Source of the DNA: Dasyornis broadbenti
Lineage: Eukaryota > Chordata > Aves > Passeriformes > Dasyornithidae
Direction: 5' to 3'
DNA length: 64,000 nucleotides
Assembly: GCA_013397935.1 (NCBI GenBank)
Contig: VZRN01000634.1
Coordinates: 1,602,614 to 1,666,613 of the forward strand
How positions within the stretch are numbered: the first letter of the stretch is position 1; each line of letters starts with the position of its first letter. The notes under the pieces were generated by a model. That model did not search any database. It worked only from the letters and a program-made list of their open reading frames with translations, and was not told the origin of the DNA. Below, piece by piece: positions 36,751 to 48,800 of this stretch. The position numbers and the translations under genes are program-made.

Positions 36751-39700
36751 TGACCCCACAGCACTCATTGCCCAGCACGGTGCCACAGCTCCCCTGAGCC
36801 CGCAGGAAGAGAGAGGGGCAGTTTTCAATCTGACACTGACACTGCTTTACTTCCTTAAGTAATCAGCTGAGCCCAGACTGACTGCACTGCTCAGCAGCTA
36901 GATACTTTCCAGGGATGCAGGAGAAAGGCATTTAAATTCCCTCAGGCTGAAAAGGGAAATGAGTTCAAATCCACAATCTGAGGTTCATCAGCTCATCCAG
37001 GAACTACTGGGAAAAAGTGCTATGTCCCAGATGTGTTCTTGTTTTATGAATCATGATTCTCTAGCAATTAACTCATTTCAAGAAGATAAAGATGCTTCAA
37101 AGGTTTTTTATTTTTATTTTTGATTTGAGTTAAAAATATATATTCTTGTCAGTGAGACATGCTGACAAATTTTCTTTTCGTTTCAGAGTGTATCTGTTTT
37201 GTTTTTATGTGCTATTTTAGATTAAGCATAGAACCAAAAAAAAAGAATGCTATTATGTATTCAGCTCTCTGCTAAAGTTTTCACTTAAAGTCAAAATTGA
37301 AAGTATTAACAGACAATGGCAGAGTAAAGCAGTGCAGTGGCAGATTAAAAGATTCAGGAATTCTGCTTAGTAGGCACATTTCTATGTTTTCTTGTTTTTA
37401 CAGCCCTTCCTAAAATTCTCATTATTGGCAAGAAAGTTCTCATGAGAACAAGGCAATTTCTGACTGTCGTGTTGCATTTCTGAGAAGACAAAGACACCAG
37501 CTTGGTTTCACTGAACGTGAAGCACAAGAAACTGGAGGCCAGCAGCAGAGCCAGCTCAAACCCTCTTTGCAGCGACCTCTGTCAGCCCCTGCTCAGCAGC
37601 AGATTTGGGAAGGGACAGCCAAACCCAGGAGTCACCTTGCAGGAGAAGACCTGTGAAAACATGACATCTATTTTGCCCAGAAGATGGACTCACTGTTTTT
37701 TAACAACGCAATCCTGTTGCCTTTCCTTTGTTTGAAGTTCATGATACCTCAGAGCAGGAACAAAATGTAACCCTCAGGTTCAGTTTTACCCCAAAGTAAA
37801 ATTGTTTCCCAGGGAAATTAGTTACGGTTACAAGGCTTCCTTCCAAACTCAGCTGAAAAAAAAGGGTATTTTTCCTTAAACTTAAAGCCAATGGCACTCC
37901 CATGCTCTGGGACTATGTGGAAAGGCCTAAACTCTAACACCTGTGCAGGAAAAAGTTTTCCTCGTGTCACTGGGAATGCTTGTGCAAGTAAAATAAGCAG
38001 GAAGTATGAACCAACAGAACATCTTCCTTCACCAAAACGACCCCATTTCTGTGGGTTTATTATTAAAGCAGGCTTTCCATTGGTTTGCCAAAACAAATGT
38101 TCCAGCCTTTAAAAAAACCAAAAAACCTCACACATCCCTTGATTCCTACACCAAGAGCACTGAAAAGAAAATCTCTCTCTTAATCCGTGAAATTGCTGTT
38201 TGTTAAGATTTCATTAATTTAGGTCAGTCAATTGCTTGTAAAAATTTAAAAGCTCGTTGCAGACTTTCTGCATATTCAGCAATTAAAATTCCATTGCACC
38301 TGGTCGTTTCCTACCTTGCACTCAGGGAACAGATCCGGTTTTATGGAAGCACAGCATGTGGTGTGTAATTACTTCCGAGAAGTCAACTAAAGCAGTTGGT
38401 CTCTTTTACAGTCCAATAACTTTCAATACTAAAATCACTTTAAAGAAACACTTTAAACGAAATTAAAGAACCAATTTGATCATCCGTGACTTGAATTTTA
38501 AATTGCTATGGATGCCGAAAAGGAACCTGTGCTCCTTTCACTGTGGCATCTCAGGCATGAAAGCACCACCTGATTCCTTTGCAGAGCATTTCATTTAACC
38601 TCATATCCCTGTGGCACTGAGGCCATAATACTACATGCATTGAAGGCACCAAGAATCTTCACTTTAATAGCAACCCAGGATTGAAACCGTCCTTCTACCA
38701 CCAGGAAACTGCTCACCCGATTTGTGCAGAAGCAGAGCTCACGTCCACAAGGTCTGGAATTAATTATTCCGCTGGACATACCAGTTACAGTTTTGGAGTA
38801 AGTATGTCACAAACAGGGCACAAAAAGCACATTTATGAGAGTGTTCACACATACCCTTAATGCTCCCAGGAGAGATTTCTTTCTCTCCCCTTAAGTCCCT
38901 TGACTCACTCACTTAAGCACACTTGTACCTTCTCACTGCTTGTCAAATACAAAAAATAAATTACAAAGCCAAGGCACTCATTCACGGAAGTTCCGTAACA
39001 CGGATTGGTGCAACTCAATCCAGCATTGATATTCCACAGATGCATCAACTGCTCCATACAACCCTGTTATCTCATCAGCTGCACTGGTGTCCCATTCCCC
39101 TTTTCTCCATTCTCCCTCTTTTCATCCACTGTAATCCCACTGTTCTTTGCTCCCTGTTATCAGGCACTGTTATTTACCGCACCCACACATAACATGCCAA
39201 ACCCTATACTGGGCTCTCTCACTGGTCCAGTAAAACAAATTCCTTCGTTGCCTTTGATAAGATGGGAAAATGCAACATAAAGAATATAGTCAATCATGGC
39301 AAATGGAGTTAGAACAGTGAGCTTCTTGCATCACAACTCTTATCTCGATGACTTTATCTTTAATCCTACAGAGAACTCTATGAAACTGAGCAAAATTTCA
39401 GTAGATCTAAAATGGAATTCATTATGTGAAAAGATCAGAGACACTACATGACTGAAAATTATTCAGACAAATCCTTGGGTAAAGGCTTCAATGGAACTTA
39501 CTATGGATGAACGTTATCTAGACTCACCCCAACCTCACATGTGGGTGAACTCCGCAGGGCTCTTGTGGACTCAGCAGAAACATCAACAAAGGCAAGAAAC
39601 CTGGGGGACTAAGCATCTGTTTTTGTAAATATCGGCCAAGAGTTCAGTGACATGGCTTCACGAGTTACCATGTACCAGCAGAAATGTTCCACCAGCCCAG

Positions 39701-39803
39701 AAACTCAGCTGCTGCTACCGTGACTTCTCTTACCACAGGACTAAAGAAGGCATAAGCAAAATCACATTGACTCGTGTTTCCTCTGGGCTGAGTTCATATA
39801 TTG
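36751..39803. other. Unique DNA, no gene seen
   Basis: A plus-strand acceptor consensus at about 37168-37186 (GCTGAC branch-like sequence, then TTTTCTTTTCGTTTCAG) has no matching exon. T-rich stretches occur at 37090-37220. No repeats recognised. Confidence 0.5.
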
Positions 39804-39808
39804 ACAGC
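39804..39808 (+). repeat. Target-site duplication, left copy (ACAGC)
   Basis: Five bases directly before the LTR, identical to 40331-40335. A 5-bp duplication is the length usual for ERVL-type integration. Confidence 0.85.
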
Positions 39809-40330
39809 TGTGCTGGTTTTGACTGTTATAAAGTTAATTTTCTTCACAGTAGCTGGTGCAGGGCGGTGTTTTGGATTTGTGCTGGCAGCAGTGTTGATAA
39901 TTCAGGGATGTTTCCGTTATCACTGAGGAGCACCAACACAGAGCCGAGGCCTTTTCCGCTCCTCACCCCACAGAGAGAGGGCTCGGGGTGCACAAGGAGC
40001 TGGGAGGGGACACAGCCAGGACAGCTGGCCCTGAGTGACCCAAGGGATATCCCAGCCCATATGGCCTCAAGCTCAGCATATAGCGAGTTACTGGTACCTG
40101 TGGTGGAGCCCTGCTCTCCTGGGGATGGATGAACACCTGCCTGCCCATGAGTACTGGTAAATGAATTTGCTCTTTTTCCATGCTTACACATGTGGCTTTT
40201 GCTTTACCTATTGAACTGCCTTGATCTCAACCCCAAAATTTTCTCACTTTTACTCTCCTGATTCTCTTCCTCATGCCATGGCAGGAAGGGAGTGTGAGGC
40301 TCACTTGCTGGCTGGGGTTAAAAAACAGCA
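39809..40330 (+). mobile_element. Solo LTR, avian ERVL-type endogenous retrovirus
   Basis: A 522-bp element begins TGTGCTGGTTTTGACTG and ends in CA, the TG...CA termini of a retroviral LTR, inside a perfect 5-bp direct repeat. Its blocks match the common bird ERVL LTR: the GTTAATTTTCTTCACAG start region, TGTTTTGGATTTGTGCTG, the CCTTTTCCGCTCCTCACCCC block, GGGAGGGGACACAGCC, GGGATATCCCA, the weak TATA-like CATATAG at 40077-40083, TGAACACCTGCCTGCCCATG, and TTTTCTCACTTTTACTCTCC near the end. The expected poly(A) signal is altered (ATTGAA at 40210-40215). No primer-binding site or gag/pol sequence follows, and the flank is ordinary unique DNA, so this is a solo LTR left by recombination between two LTRs. 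The 161-codon frame across it is not a gene. Confidence 0.93.
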
Positions 40331-40335
40331 ACAGC
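40331..40335 (+). repeat. Target-site duplication, right copy (ACAGC)
   Basis: Five bases directly after the LTR terminal CA, identical to the left copy. Confidence 0.85.
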
Positions 40336-43300
40336 CAGTGTGGATCAATTGATCTCAGATGCCTCAAAAGCTCAGGCAAGTTTCTTCTCAAGATAAAATA
40401 CGAGCAGAAATGACATGGTGAGTTAGCTCTGGGTATTATCAGCATCCACTCACTTGAAATATATTAACAGCTCTTTTATTATTTATATATTATGAAGACG
40501 TCAATCCATATTATGAATTATGAACCCAATTCTGCTCCCAGTAATATTAATGGCAGACAAATGTGTCTCTACACTTAATATATTCTTTTCAATGTCATTA
40601 ACTTACGACTATCAAGTTCTGCTCCCACTACAAAACATTAAATGTTATTCTACAAAATTATCTAGTATCTCAGAGCAGAAAAAAATGCATTCTAGGAGAA
40701 CAGTCATCTCTCTTCTTAAGAGCCTAAGATGGAACATCAGTTTGATGTTGCTACTTTCAATATTAATTTAATTTGCATCCACATTTTACTCCAGTCCAAA
40801 TGGTTCAACTAACAAAAGAAGGCAGAATATTGCAGAGAGTGTTTCAGAAGTGACACCACTTTCTGCAAAATGAACTAAAATAAACCCAACAAAAACCAAA
40901 AATGAACTAACACCACAGAAAAAAACCCAACAAAAACAAACCAAAACCAAAACTCTTGTTGCACTCTAAAAAAATTCTGGATGGGCCTATCAATTTGCCT
41001 CGGTCAGCATATCCCCTCCTAATCACAAACTTCACCAAGCACACCCACAATTTTAGGGGGGGAAATAAATCCAGACCACTCAGAGCCACAGATCAAGGGA
41101 TGTAATCCTGTCACAGTAAGAAAAACCACAAAGCATCCAGGGATTTGATGAGCATGAGAAATCAATCGTGCATCAAGGCAATTGATGCGGTTTATTTTAA
41201 GTCCTTCTTTTCTGATTTATTGCCATCATTGCCACCAATTTGCATAGATAATAGAACAAGACATCCTCTTAAAGTCTTAATCAGGAATTAAAAACGTAAT
41301 ACACTGTTACATCTCTTTCTGCTCATCAGTGAAGCACACACATTAATGTTTAATGTCAGTTTTATTATAGGGATGGTACCGGATTGGAAAGAGGCACTTT
41401 AAACTGCTCCATGACATCACCACCAATTTGTTGCTGTAATAGCTGCAAATCAAAAAACAGCCAACAAATCCTTGAAGCTAAAGCAGGTTGTAAACATGAC
41501 TGTTACAAGAACGAGGCTGAGCTATATTTCTGAGAGCAACGCAATTTTCTTTTCAGCATGGCAAGTACAGCTACAACTGCAATATTTTTCCGATGCATTT
41601 CCAAACTTTGCCAATTCTTTCTTAGAAGAGGATGATTTGTTCCTACTTTCAGTGTACTGAAGATGAGTGGGTAGTTTGCTGCTCAGCACAGTGATTTCTT
41701 TGACAGGTACTTACATCATTCACAAAACCACCACAAATATGCACAACTGTTTAAAAACAGTAGGGAAAAACAATGAAAGCCTCGCCTCAAAGGGCCAGAG
41801 AAAAGCGTGTTACAAAAGCAACGGGTGTGGCACAAAGCGTAAGCGGAAGGATGGAGAGGGGAACTTGAAGGGATCAGCACTGAACTGCTGCCTCTGAGAA
41901 GCAAGTTCTGCACAAAAACGTGAGCAAACTTTTAAGGAAAAAAGCTCAAACTGCATGTTGCCTTCAGGAGGTGTGTTGGGAGAACATGCTCACAAGGATC
42001 GTGGGAAGGCAAAGAAGCAGAAATCATTCTCTGTTTTCCACAGAGAACAAAAACAGGCAGTGAAGTAAAACACCAGGCAGGACTGGCTGTTGGCCATGGC
42101 AACAGGACAGGGGGCTGGATCAGGCTCTGGACAGGATTCTAAGAAATTCCGGTCCATACACCATAAGAGGAGTCATTTCTGGTGAGAATATGAATCCGTC
42201 CAATACACAGAGTATGAGATCCTCACGTCACAGGCTGCTGCACCCCGACTCACACAGGAGATAAGAACATAACTCTTTGTGCTTCCCCCTCCCAGGTGAG
42301 CAACTTTGCCCTCTGCAATTCCCGCTTCCAAGAACTGTTTTCATTCACTCTCCTCCCTTTTTGCTTGCTTCTATCACACTTTGCTCAGGGGACAGCAGCA
42401 CCCAGACTTGGCTCTGTTATAAAGCAGCTTGCTTACCTGCAGGGTCAAGGCAAAAGACATTAAAAATGCCATTAGAAATGGCAAAGAAATGCTCTGGGAC
42501 CAAATACTGAAGCCTCAGAAGCGTTTTTCCCAAAATTTCCCAAGTATTGTAGGTTGGTTTTAAGACTCCTTTTGGCTTTGTCAAAGATCTGTGATTCTTC
42601 GACTTACAGACCCAGTTCCTGGATTTCATCAAGCTCGCAGAGGCTAAAACATGGTGACAGCCAAGACCATGAGAGACTCTCAGTCTGGCAGCGACTCAGG
42701 CTCAGCTGCCACAGGGAAACCTGAGCTTAGACCTGTGGGACTGGGGCTGCCCCACAGCTGAAGATCCAACCTTGTCATGATCCTTAGCAAGAACTAGTCC
42801 AGTCAGGAGGATTGTTTACGTGCTTAACTGACTTCAATCTTGGCTTCTGAGACCATCTCTACTTGCTAAATAAGGAAGACGTGATGTGGGCTCTACCATT
42901 AAGCAGCTTTACAGGTGTTGCTTCCTTTAACTCTGCTAAAATAATGAAGAATTAAGGTTTGCTGAGAAGCCTCTCCCTCAAAAAGAGCCTATATATAGAT
43001 GAAAGATGAAATCTGCTACATGACTCTGTGTTAAAAATAACTGCAATATTAAAAATTAAAATTATCCTACAAAGAACTGTCATCAGTAGCAGTTCTAATG
43101 CCAAGTTAAAAATTAAATCTAATCAGCACAGAAAAACGTTTGGAAACTCTTTTAAAAATGAAGGAGACAAAGATTAACTACTATAAAATAAGTATCAATT
43201 GTATGAAACGGAAATATTCTTCCCAGGAAAAAAAAATCCCATGCTGTTACTGAGGTGTAGCCAAAACTGGAGCAGAAATAAGAGCGTGGCATGGATTTTT

Positions 43301-43592
43301 ACCATCAAATCAGTTTCAAGTCAATTCCCAAGATGAATATCTTGTCAGTCTTCTCAGATGAAGGTTTTGTTCATGAAGTATGGTTACCGATGGATGTTGC
43401 TAAAATATAAGCCTCGAAATATTCCAAGAAATGCTGCACACATGACAGTGGTCCCTTCATTCCATCAGCTCCAGAGCAGCTGCATTAGCGGGCCAGACGT
43501 TCCAGTTCTCTGCCACATACTTCTCCTAATGCCTCACTGCAGGGAATTTCGTGCACAATTTTAATAGACAGTCTCTCTTGACATTAAATTCA
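40336..43592. other. Unique DNA with one A/C-rich tract, no gene seen
   Basis: 41140-41350 is A+T-rich with an exact octamer ATTTGCAT at 41238-41245 and looks like a possible conserved non-coding element, unproven. 41770-41860 has five CpGs. Its plus frame encodes a short basic run (KRKRK) within a 76-codon frame of no known family. Confidence 0.5.
40877..40953 (+). repeat. A/C-rich low-complexity tract
   Basis: About 77 bases with few G or T, built of AACCC, AAAAACC and CAAAAC steps. Same character as the tract at 22164. Confidence 0.85.
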
Positions 43593-43618
43593 CAGAGTGA
43601 AATGTAAATTTCACTCTG
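43593..43618. repeat. Perfect 11-bp inverted repeat with GTAA loop
   Basis: CAGAGTGAAAT (43593-43603) and ATTTCACTCTG (43608-43618) are perfect reverse complements with only GTAA between them. As plus-strand RNA this is an 11-bp hairpin closed by a GNRA-type tetraloop; on the minus strand the loop is TTAC. Confidence 0.9.
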
Positions 43619-44089
43619 CTTCAAATAAAATACCTTTGGAACAGCGTACTGAGTGTAGAAGAAGAACTTACAAATGAGAATAAAGATAAAAATTCCAAAA
43701 TTTCAGTGGAGAATGATAGCACTTAGTAAAGATAATTGCACACATTCACCATAAAATGAGAACTTGAGGAACACACTGTAAGTCACAAAACATTTGGATT
43801 TGAAGTATTAAAAATGTATAGCATCTGAAGATCTATCAGCTGTAAAAATGGTGTTCTCTATTTCCTTCATTTTCAGTTAACCTATTTTACATGTAAAGCT
43901 GTGAAATTCATGTTGTTACAAAATTGACTTTTTTTTCCGGCTGCTTCTCCTGCAGCAGGACTCAGACTTTGACCAGCACCACAGAACAAGCATCAGACTG
44001 AAAATGGAACCCAGCGATAAAAAGATGCCCGGGACTTTAATTACTGTAAATTACATAAGGCCACAAAATTAAGGGAAGTATCTTGACAT
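43619..44089. other. Unique DNA, no gene seen
   Basis: A+T-rich sequence with the usual excess of A on the plus strand. Nothing recognised. Confidence 0.6.
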
Positions 44090-44735
44090 CACTGTCTTGT
44101 GTAGACTGGGCTGGGTGGGAAGGGTGGGGGTAAAAAGGCAAACATCACCTCCCACTTAAACCTTTTTATTCAAGAGTGGCCAAAATTGTTTCAAGAAAGA
44201 GAATTACATTTATGTGTTGTCATTATAGTTTTGGCATTTTTCAAGCTCAAAAGCAAAGGTAGTTGGGTATGTTGAAGGTTTGGGCTTTTAAAAAAGTCTT
44301 TTCTACGCCCAGGAAGGTTCTTTTAAATTTCTTATAAACAGGAGGTATTGGTTTGCTTTGTGTGGTCCCTTCTCACATAACGTGTAAGACTTATTCCTGT
44401 CAATGGAAAACAGAATTTAGCTTTTAGACTATCTCCTGCATCTTTTCCTTCCTCAATAATAATATAATCTTGAGGTGCTTTGGGGTTTGCTTTATTATGG
44501 CAGGGATATCTAAATTGTATCTCTTCAGTTACATGCTAGATAAAAATTGCCCAGTACGGTTTCCTTTGCCTGTCTTCATGGTGCTTATACGTCAAAATGT
44601 CTTTATCTTCAGGATAGTATAGTTGGTAAAAAATTATTTTCCCTGTGAAGCTGTGTTATTACTTCATTATTGAATTCTTACTTTTGTATGAAGGGTACTG
44701 TGTAACTTCTCCAGCAGTCTATTAAAAAAAAAAAC
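44090..44735 (+). other. T/G-rich island with reversed strand skew (unidentified)
   Basis: In three 60-base lines counted here (44341, 44461, 44581) A=44, T=74, C=22, G=40, the reverse of the A excess sampled elsewhere. A G-quadruplex motif stands near the left edge (44108-44130) and the right edge is TATTAAA running into A11 (44724-44734). No open frame of 60 codons with a start occurs anywhere from 43565 to 44989. The appearance is that of a 3'-UTR-like or retroposed plus-strand sequence. I find no convincing target-site duplication and no family match. Both limits are approximate. Confidence 0.4.
44108..44130 (+). other. G-quadruplex motif, plus strand
   Basis: G-tracts at 44108-44110, 44113-44115, 44117-44119, 44122-44124 and 44126-44130 with loops of 2, 1, 2 and 1 bases. 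The very short loops favour a stable parallel quadruplex. It is the densest such motif here that is not part of a simple repeat. Confidence 0.8.
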
Positions 44736-45424
44736 CCAGAGGAAAGTATTTCCCAGAGAATAAACAGTTCATATTTATAATAAATCTAAGGATAATATTT
44801 ATTTCTATTTATACTTATGGCATCAGTGACAGCCCTTCACTCTCATTCAATTACACAAGCCCAACTGTACTACCAGCATTCTCAGAACAGTTCTAAGGAA
44901 GAGGACATTTCCTGGAACCCAACTCAATTCTACTCTCCCGCTACCATCAACAAGAGTGTTCCAATTTTGCAAGTCCTGCCTTTGTTTGGCTAACACACTC
45001 TACCTTTTCGAAACTGATTTTGAGGAAAAAACCTTAAACCAGCCGACCTCATTTTGACACAAAACCCAAATAGGCACGCGGCACAGGAACTGGCTGCCTC
45101 TGCCCGCAAACATTTGATGCCTGGCAATCCAGGCAAGGCCACTGCTGTCCTTTGGGAACCTCTGCTGCAATGCTCATGAAGTAGTGCTGGGAAACACTGC
45201 CAGACAGACCACCGTGGTCCTCTCAAAGTGCCAGGGCATTTAAGACAGGGCATAAAGTAGTTCAGACAAAGATTATTTCACTGCCAGCTGTGGGTGTTGG
45301 TTTGGTTGGATTTTAAACCAACAGTATTAGAAAGGATAAACCAGCATTGCATCACCTACCAAACAGTTCGGAGGGCTGTTGGTGACTTAAGAAGTTTTAC
45401 ATATTGCTCACACTACAGTTAGAG
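44736..45424. other. Unique DNA, no gene seen
   Basis: AATAAA-like sequences occur at 44759-44765 and in the following A+T-rich 60 bases, close to the right edge of the skew island. 45000-45250 is open on the minus strand for 87 codons without recognisable similarity. Confidence 0.5.
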
Positions 45425-45444
45425 AAAAAAAAAAAAAAAAAAAA
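45425..45444 (+). repeat. Poly(A) run, 20 A
   Basis: Uninterrupted A20 between unique sequences, with no retroelement similarity on its left. Confidence 0.95.
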
Positions 45445-45834
45445 TTAAATCTGAACCCACCTCATACTTCCCTGACCTGGCTCAACTCTGCTCAGCTGGG
45501 AGGCTTTGACAGACTTGTGGTAGGAGGAGGGAGAGCAGAGCTTCCAGGCAAAAGCATTCTTCGAGGAGTTAATGAAATTTGCAAGTATAATTATTTTTAA
45601 TCTGGGTGCCAAGTTCTCTCTCCATTCCATGAAATCCTGGTGCTGTGATGCTACAAAAGGAACACATGAGCCCTCAACTCTCATTACAGCATCATTATAT
45701 AATTCACAAACACCAGTCTCAAATTAAATCTACTGAAATGGGCTTTACCTCGGTCAAAGAGTACTAAGGAATAGTATCTATGGAACTTGGAGCCCATGGC
45801 AGCTCCAAATCTGCCCTCTAACAAGCCAGGAAGG
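45445..45834. other. Unique DNA between two A-runs
   Basis: About 390 bases lie between A20 and A36. The minus strand is open for 79 and 125 codons, the latter only because it runs through the homopolymer as Phe. No family recognised. Confidence 0.5.

Positions 45835-45870
<36 letters not shown>
45835..45870 (+). repeat. Poly(A) run, 36 A
   Basis: The longest resolved homopolymer in the window. The sequence after it begins TCAAAG and the same six bases occur at 45754-45759, which would be compatible with a short target-site duplication around an 80-bp retroposed fragment, but six bases are too few to support that. Confidence 0.95.
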
Positions 45871-45873
<3 letters not shown>

Positions 45874-48800
45874 AAGTTTGCTTTCACAGAAAGCTCTTGC
45901 CAAGCTGAATTCAACAGGAGGTGGCAAGGAGACCCCCCAGCCATCAGCTGCCAGGAGACGCACAGCCAGAGGCACACTGGAGCTGATCCACATCCACAAG
46001 CCACCAACTGCAGTCTTCGGGCAATATGAAGAGAGCGGAAATGGCTAAGAAAGGAAATCACTCAGAAATCTCTCTCAGTCCAGGACTTGCTTCTGCTTCA
46101 GCATCTACTCCCTGCCCAGAAGCAGCAGGTGCTGCTCGACCACCTCAGCTGGAGAGCAGACCCCAAGGTGGAAAGAGAATGACACTCCTGGGCTCCACAA
46201 AAAGCCAACACAAAAAACAAAAGGCTGAATCACCACTCACTTAACCTCTGGTTATGACAGAGAAATGAAGCAAGTGAAATGCAGAAGGAAACACACTTGC
46301 AGCTTCCCCAAGTACATCCTGCCCTCACTACACGGCACAGCAGCTCTGCCTGCCAGGTTACCGGACCGGATTTAGCAGATGCTTCAAGTTTCCTATTTTG
46401 GGGCAACCCACACAGTTTGGATGCCTTTAGGAGTCCAAAATCTGCTCACAGCTCTTGAGCCCTGCTCTGTTTGAGTCTCAGAAAAAAGCTCCTGCCCTTC
46501 AGTGCACCACGGCTCCTGGGCTCCTGGTCTTTTTGGGCATCAGTCCAGATGAGCTTGCATGCAGACAGACACTCCATGGCTGGCAAAAATCTGCTATAGG
46601 GTATTGCAGTCTGGCCAGAAGCATTTATTAAAAAAAACCTGCTGCAACAGCAAATACATATGTATTTAGATTCTGTTCCAATTTTCTCCTTTTGTTTGCC
46701 GGGCACATCATCGTGTTAATGCTGTATTGCCCACAGGGGAAATCCAGCAGCTCAACAGCCCAACTGCAAGGAATATTTCATTCCAGGTTAGAGATTTCCA
46801 AGAAGTTAAAGAATTCCTATCAATTTCCTTACTGTAAAACTTTGTGATCATAAACAAAAGGCAAATTTAACAGAAGAACAAACATACCGCCTCAATGAAA
46901 AACTCACCAATCCCTCAATTTAGTCTCTTGACGTTGTTAATGGTGGCTACTCAGAAAAATGTCTAAGGACAAGGCAAATATACACCCAGCATCCAAGCAA
47001 TCAGAGTCTCAGCCCTTCTTAAAACAATTCTAAAGACAGGTTTCTTCTTCCACAGCTTCCACGGTAGCATAAAACAAATAGATCTGTACTTGAATTAAAT
47101 CAGATCTGCCTAACAAATGTCCTGTTGTAGATCACAGTCTCAGTGTTTATGTCCAACCAATATCGGTGTTGAGTTTAGGATGACACCTAAATGAAATAAA
47201 GTCTGCTCTGTCAGCCTACCATTCAGTGAGAGTCACATGCTTTCTATTTCCTCCCCATAGTGTGGATGCCGACTTAAAAGGTTCTGGAGAAGAAATACCT
47301 TAGACTTCCTGAGCAGGTATTACCAGTGGTCAGAAGACAACAGGCAGCACCCCCAGGTATATCAGGCTGACAGCAAGAGCCTGCCATTCAGCTGGCGTAG
47401 CTAGAACATCTTGGAAGAGACATTTAGAAGTGCAGAGAAATTAATCTGAGCAATTTGCAAAACGAAGCCATTGACAAAAAGCAGCAGTTTCCAAAATCAC
47501 TGGCAGCAGATGCCATGTTTATAAGATTTCCCTACAACCGAGCATCTGTAATACAAAAAGAAAAAACAAGAGAAAGACTTCGGGGGAAGGAAACTCTTAA
47601 AATACAACTTTGTAGTCCATGGCTTTTCTGAACATTGGATTAAAGGTTAGACTTTAACCTAGACATCTGGGGCTGGATTTGCCCTGTTGGAAGAAAAACT
47701 AAAAACAACTGTTCCCCATCCCAGAATCAGAAGCTGACAGGCTCTTTCCATTGTTTTGCATAACAATACTGTGGAAATGAGCTTCAAGTAACATTTTCAC
47801 TCAAGCTTTTGTTAAAGGAGAATGCTAATCATTCCCATCCTGCATCCCAATTACTCACTGCTTCTTAACTTCATTAACAACTCAAGAATCAGCATAGAAA
47901 CAGAAGTCCTACAGAACGAAAAGACAGGCAGCAGAAATAAATACATTAAAACCATTCTGAAGCCTCTTCTCCCTGCCAGAGAAAAGCTGTGGAGAGATGA
48001 GCCATCACTCCCCACAAGAGGCCACGTGGCGATGGCACTGGACTGTGACTCACAGCCACAGACGCAGTTCCAAGTGCCACAAGACTCCTTGGGATGACCT
48101 CAGGCAAGTGCTCCCACCCAGCTTTCAAAGCAGCATGAAAACTAAAAGCTTGTAACGTGCCTGAAGCCTCCCTGAGACGTCACGAGGGTGGATTTGTGTA
48201 CAGGAGACACCAAGACACAGTGAAGGGGTCCACAGAGCTCTGGAACAGACACATCTCTGTGGTGAGTGGGGGGGATGCCACACCATGAACCTGTAACTGG
48301 CAAGCCTAACGAAGTTAAAACTCATTTGCTCTGCTGAATTTAAAGCCCACGAGTAAACTCTTTTGATTCATAGTTGTGGCTACACCGGCACTATCTCATC
48401 ATTTAAAGCAATCCCAATTGTCCCATAAGGATAATTTCAGGTATCTCATCTTTACACAGCTGAGCCAGTCTATTTTTAAACCTAGTTATCAGCAGGCAGG
48501 ATATTGGTATAAAACTGATTAAACATAATTTCATACACAGAGAGACAAACGATGGATCTGGTAAAGAAACAAGTCGATACAATGAATACACACATGTGAC
48601 AGCAGAACAGAGAATATGCAGCAGAGTGTTCATTTAAGAGCAGATTTTAAATTTGACCTTCACAGTATGCAACAGAGGTAGTGCACACACACAAGCATAG
48701 CTTTACAGAAAGAATATTTATCCATCAAGTTCAACTGAGCTTCTATAAATAATGCAGAAGCAAAACACTAATTGGCCTGTTGCAGAAAAATTTTGCATTT

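Noticed and set aside
39647..40132. 161-codon plus-strand frame
   Set aside because: Most of it lies inside the solo LTR, which does not code for protein.
41238..41245. POU octamers (also near 11247, 22121, 23936, 49011 and 55147)
   Set aside because: Six exact matches in 64 kb of A+T-rich DNA on two strands is not far above chance, and they do not cluster.
45684..46061. 125-codon minus-strand frame with a poly-Phe run
   Set aside because: Kept open by the A36 homopolymer read in reverse as Phe; no domain on either side.
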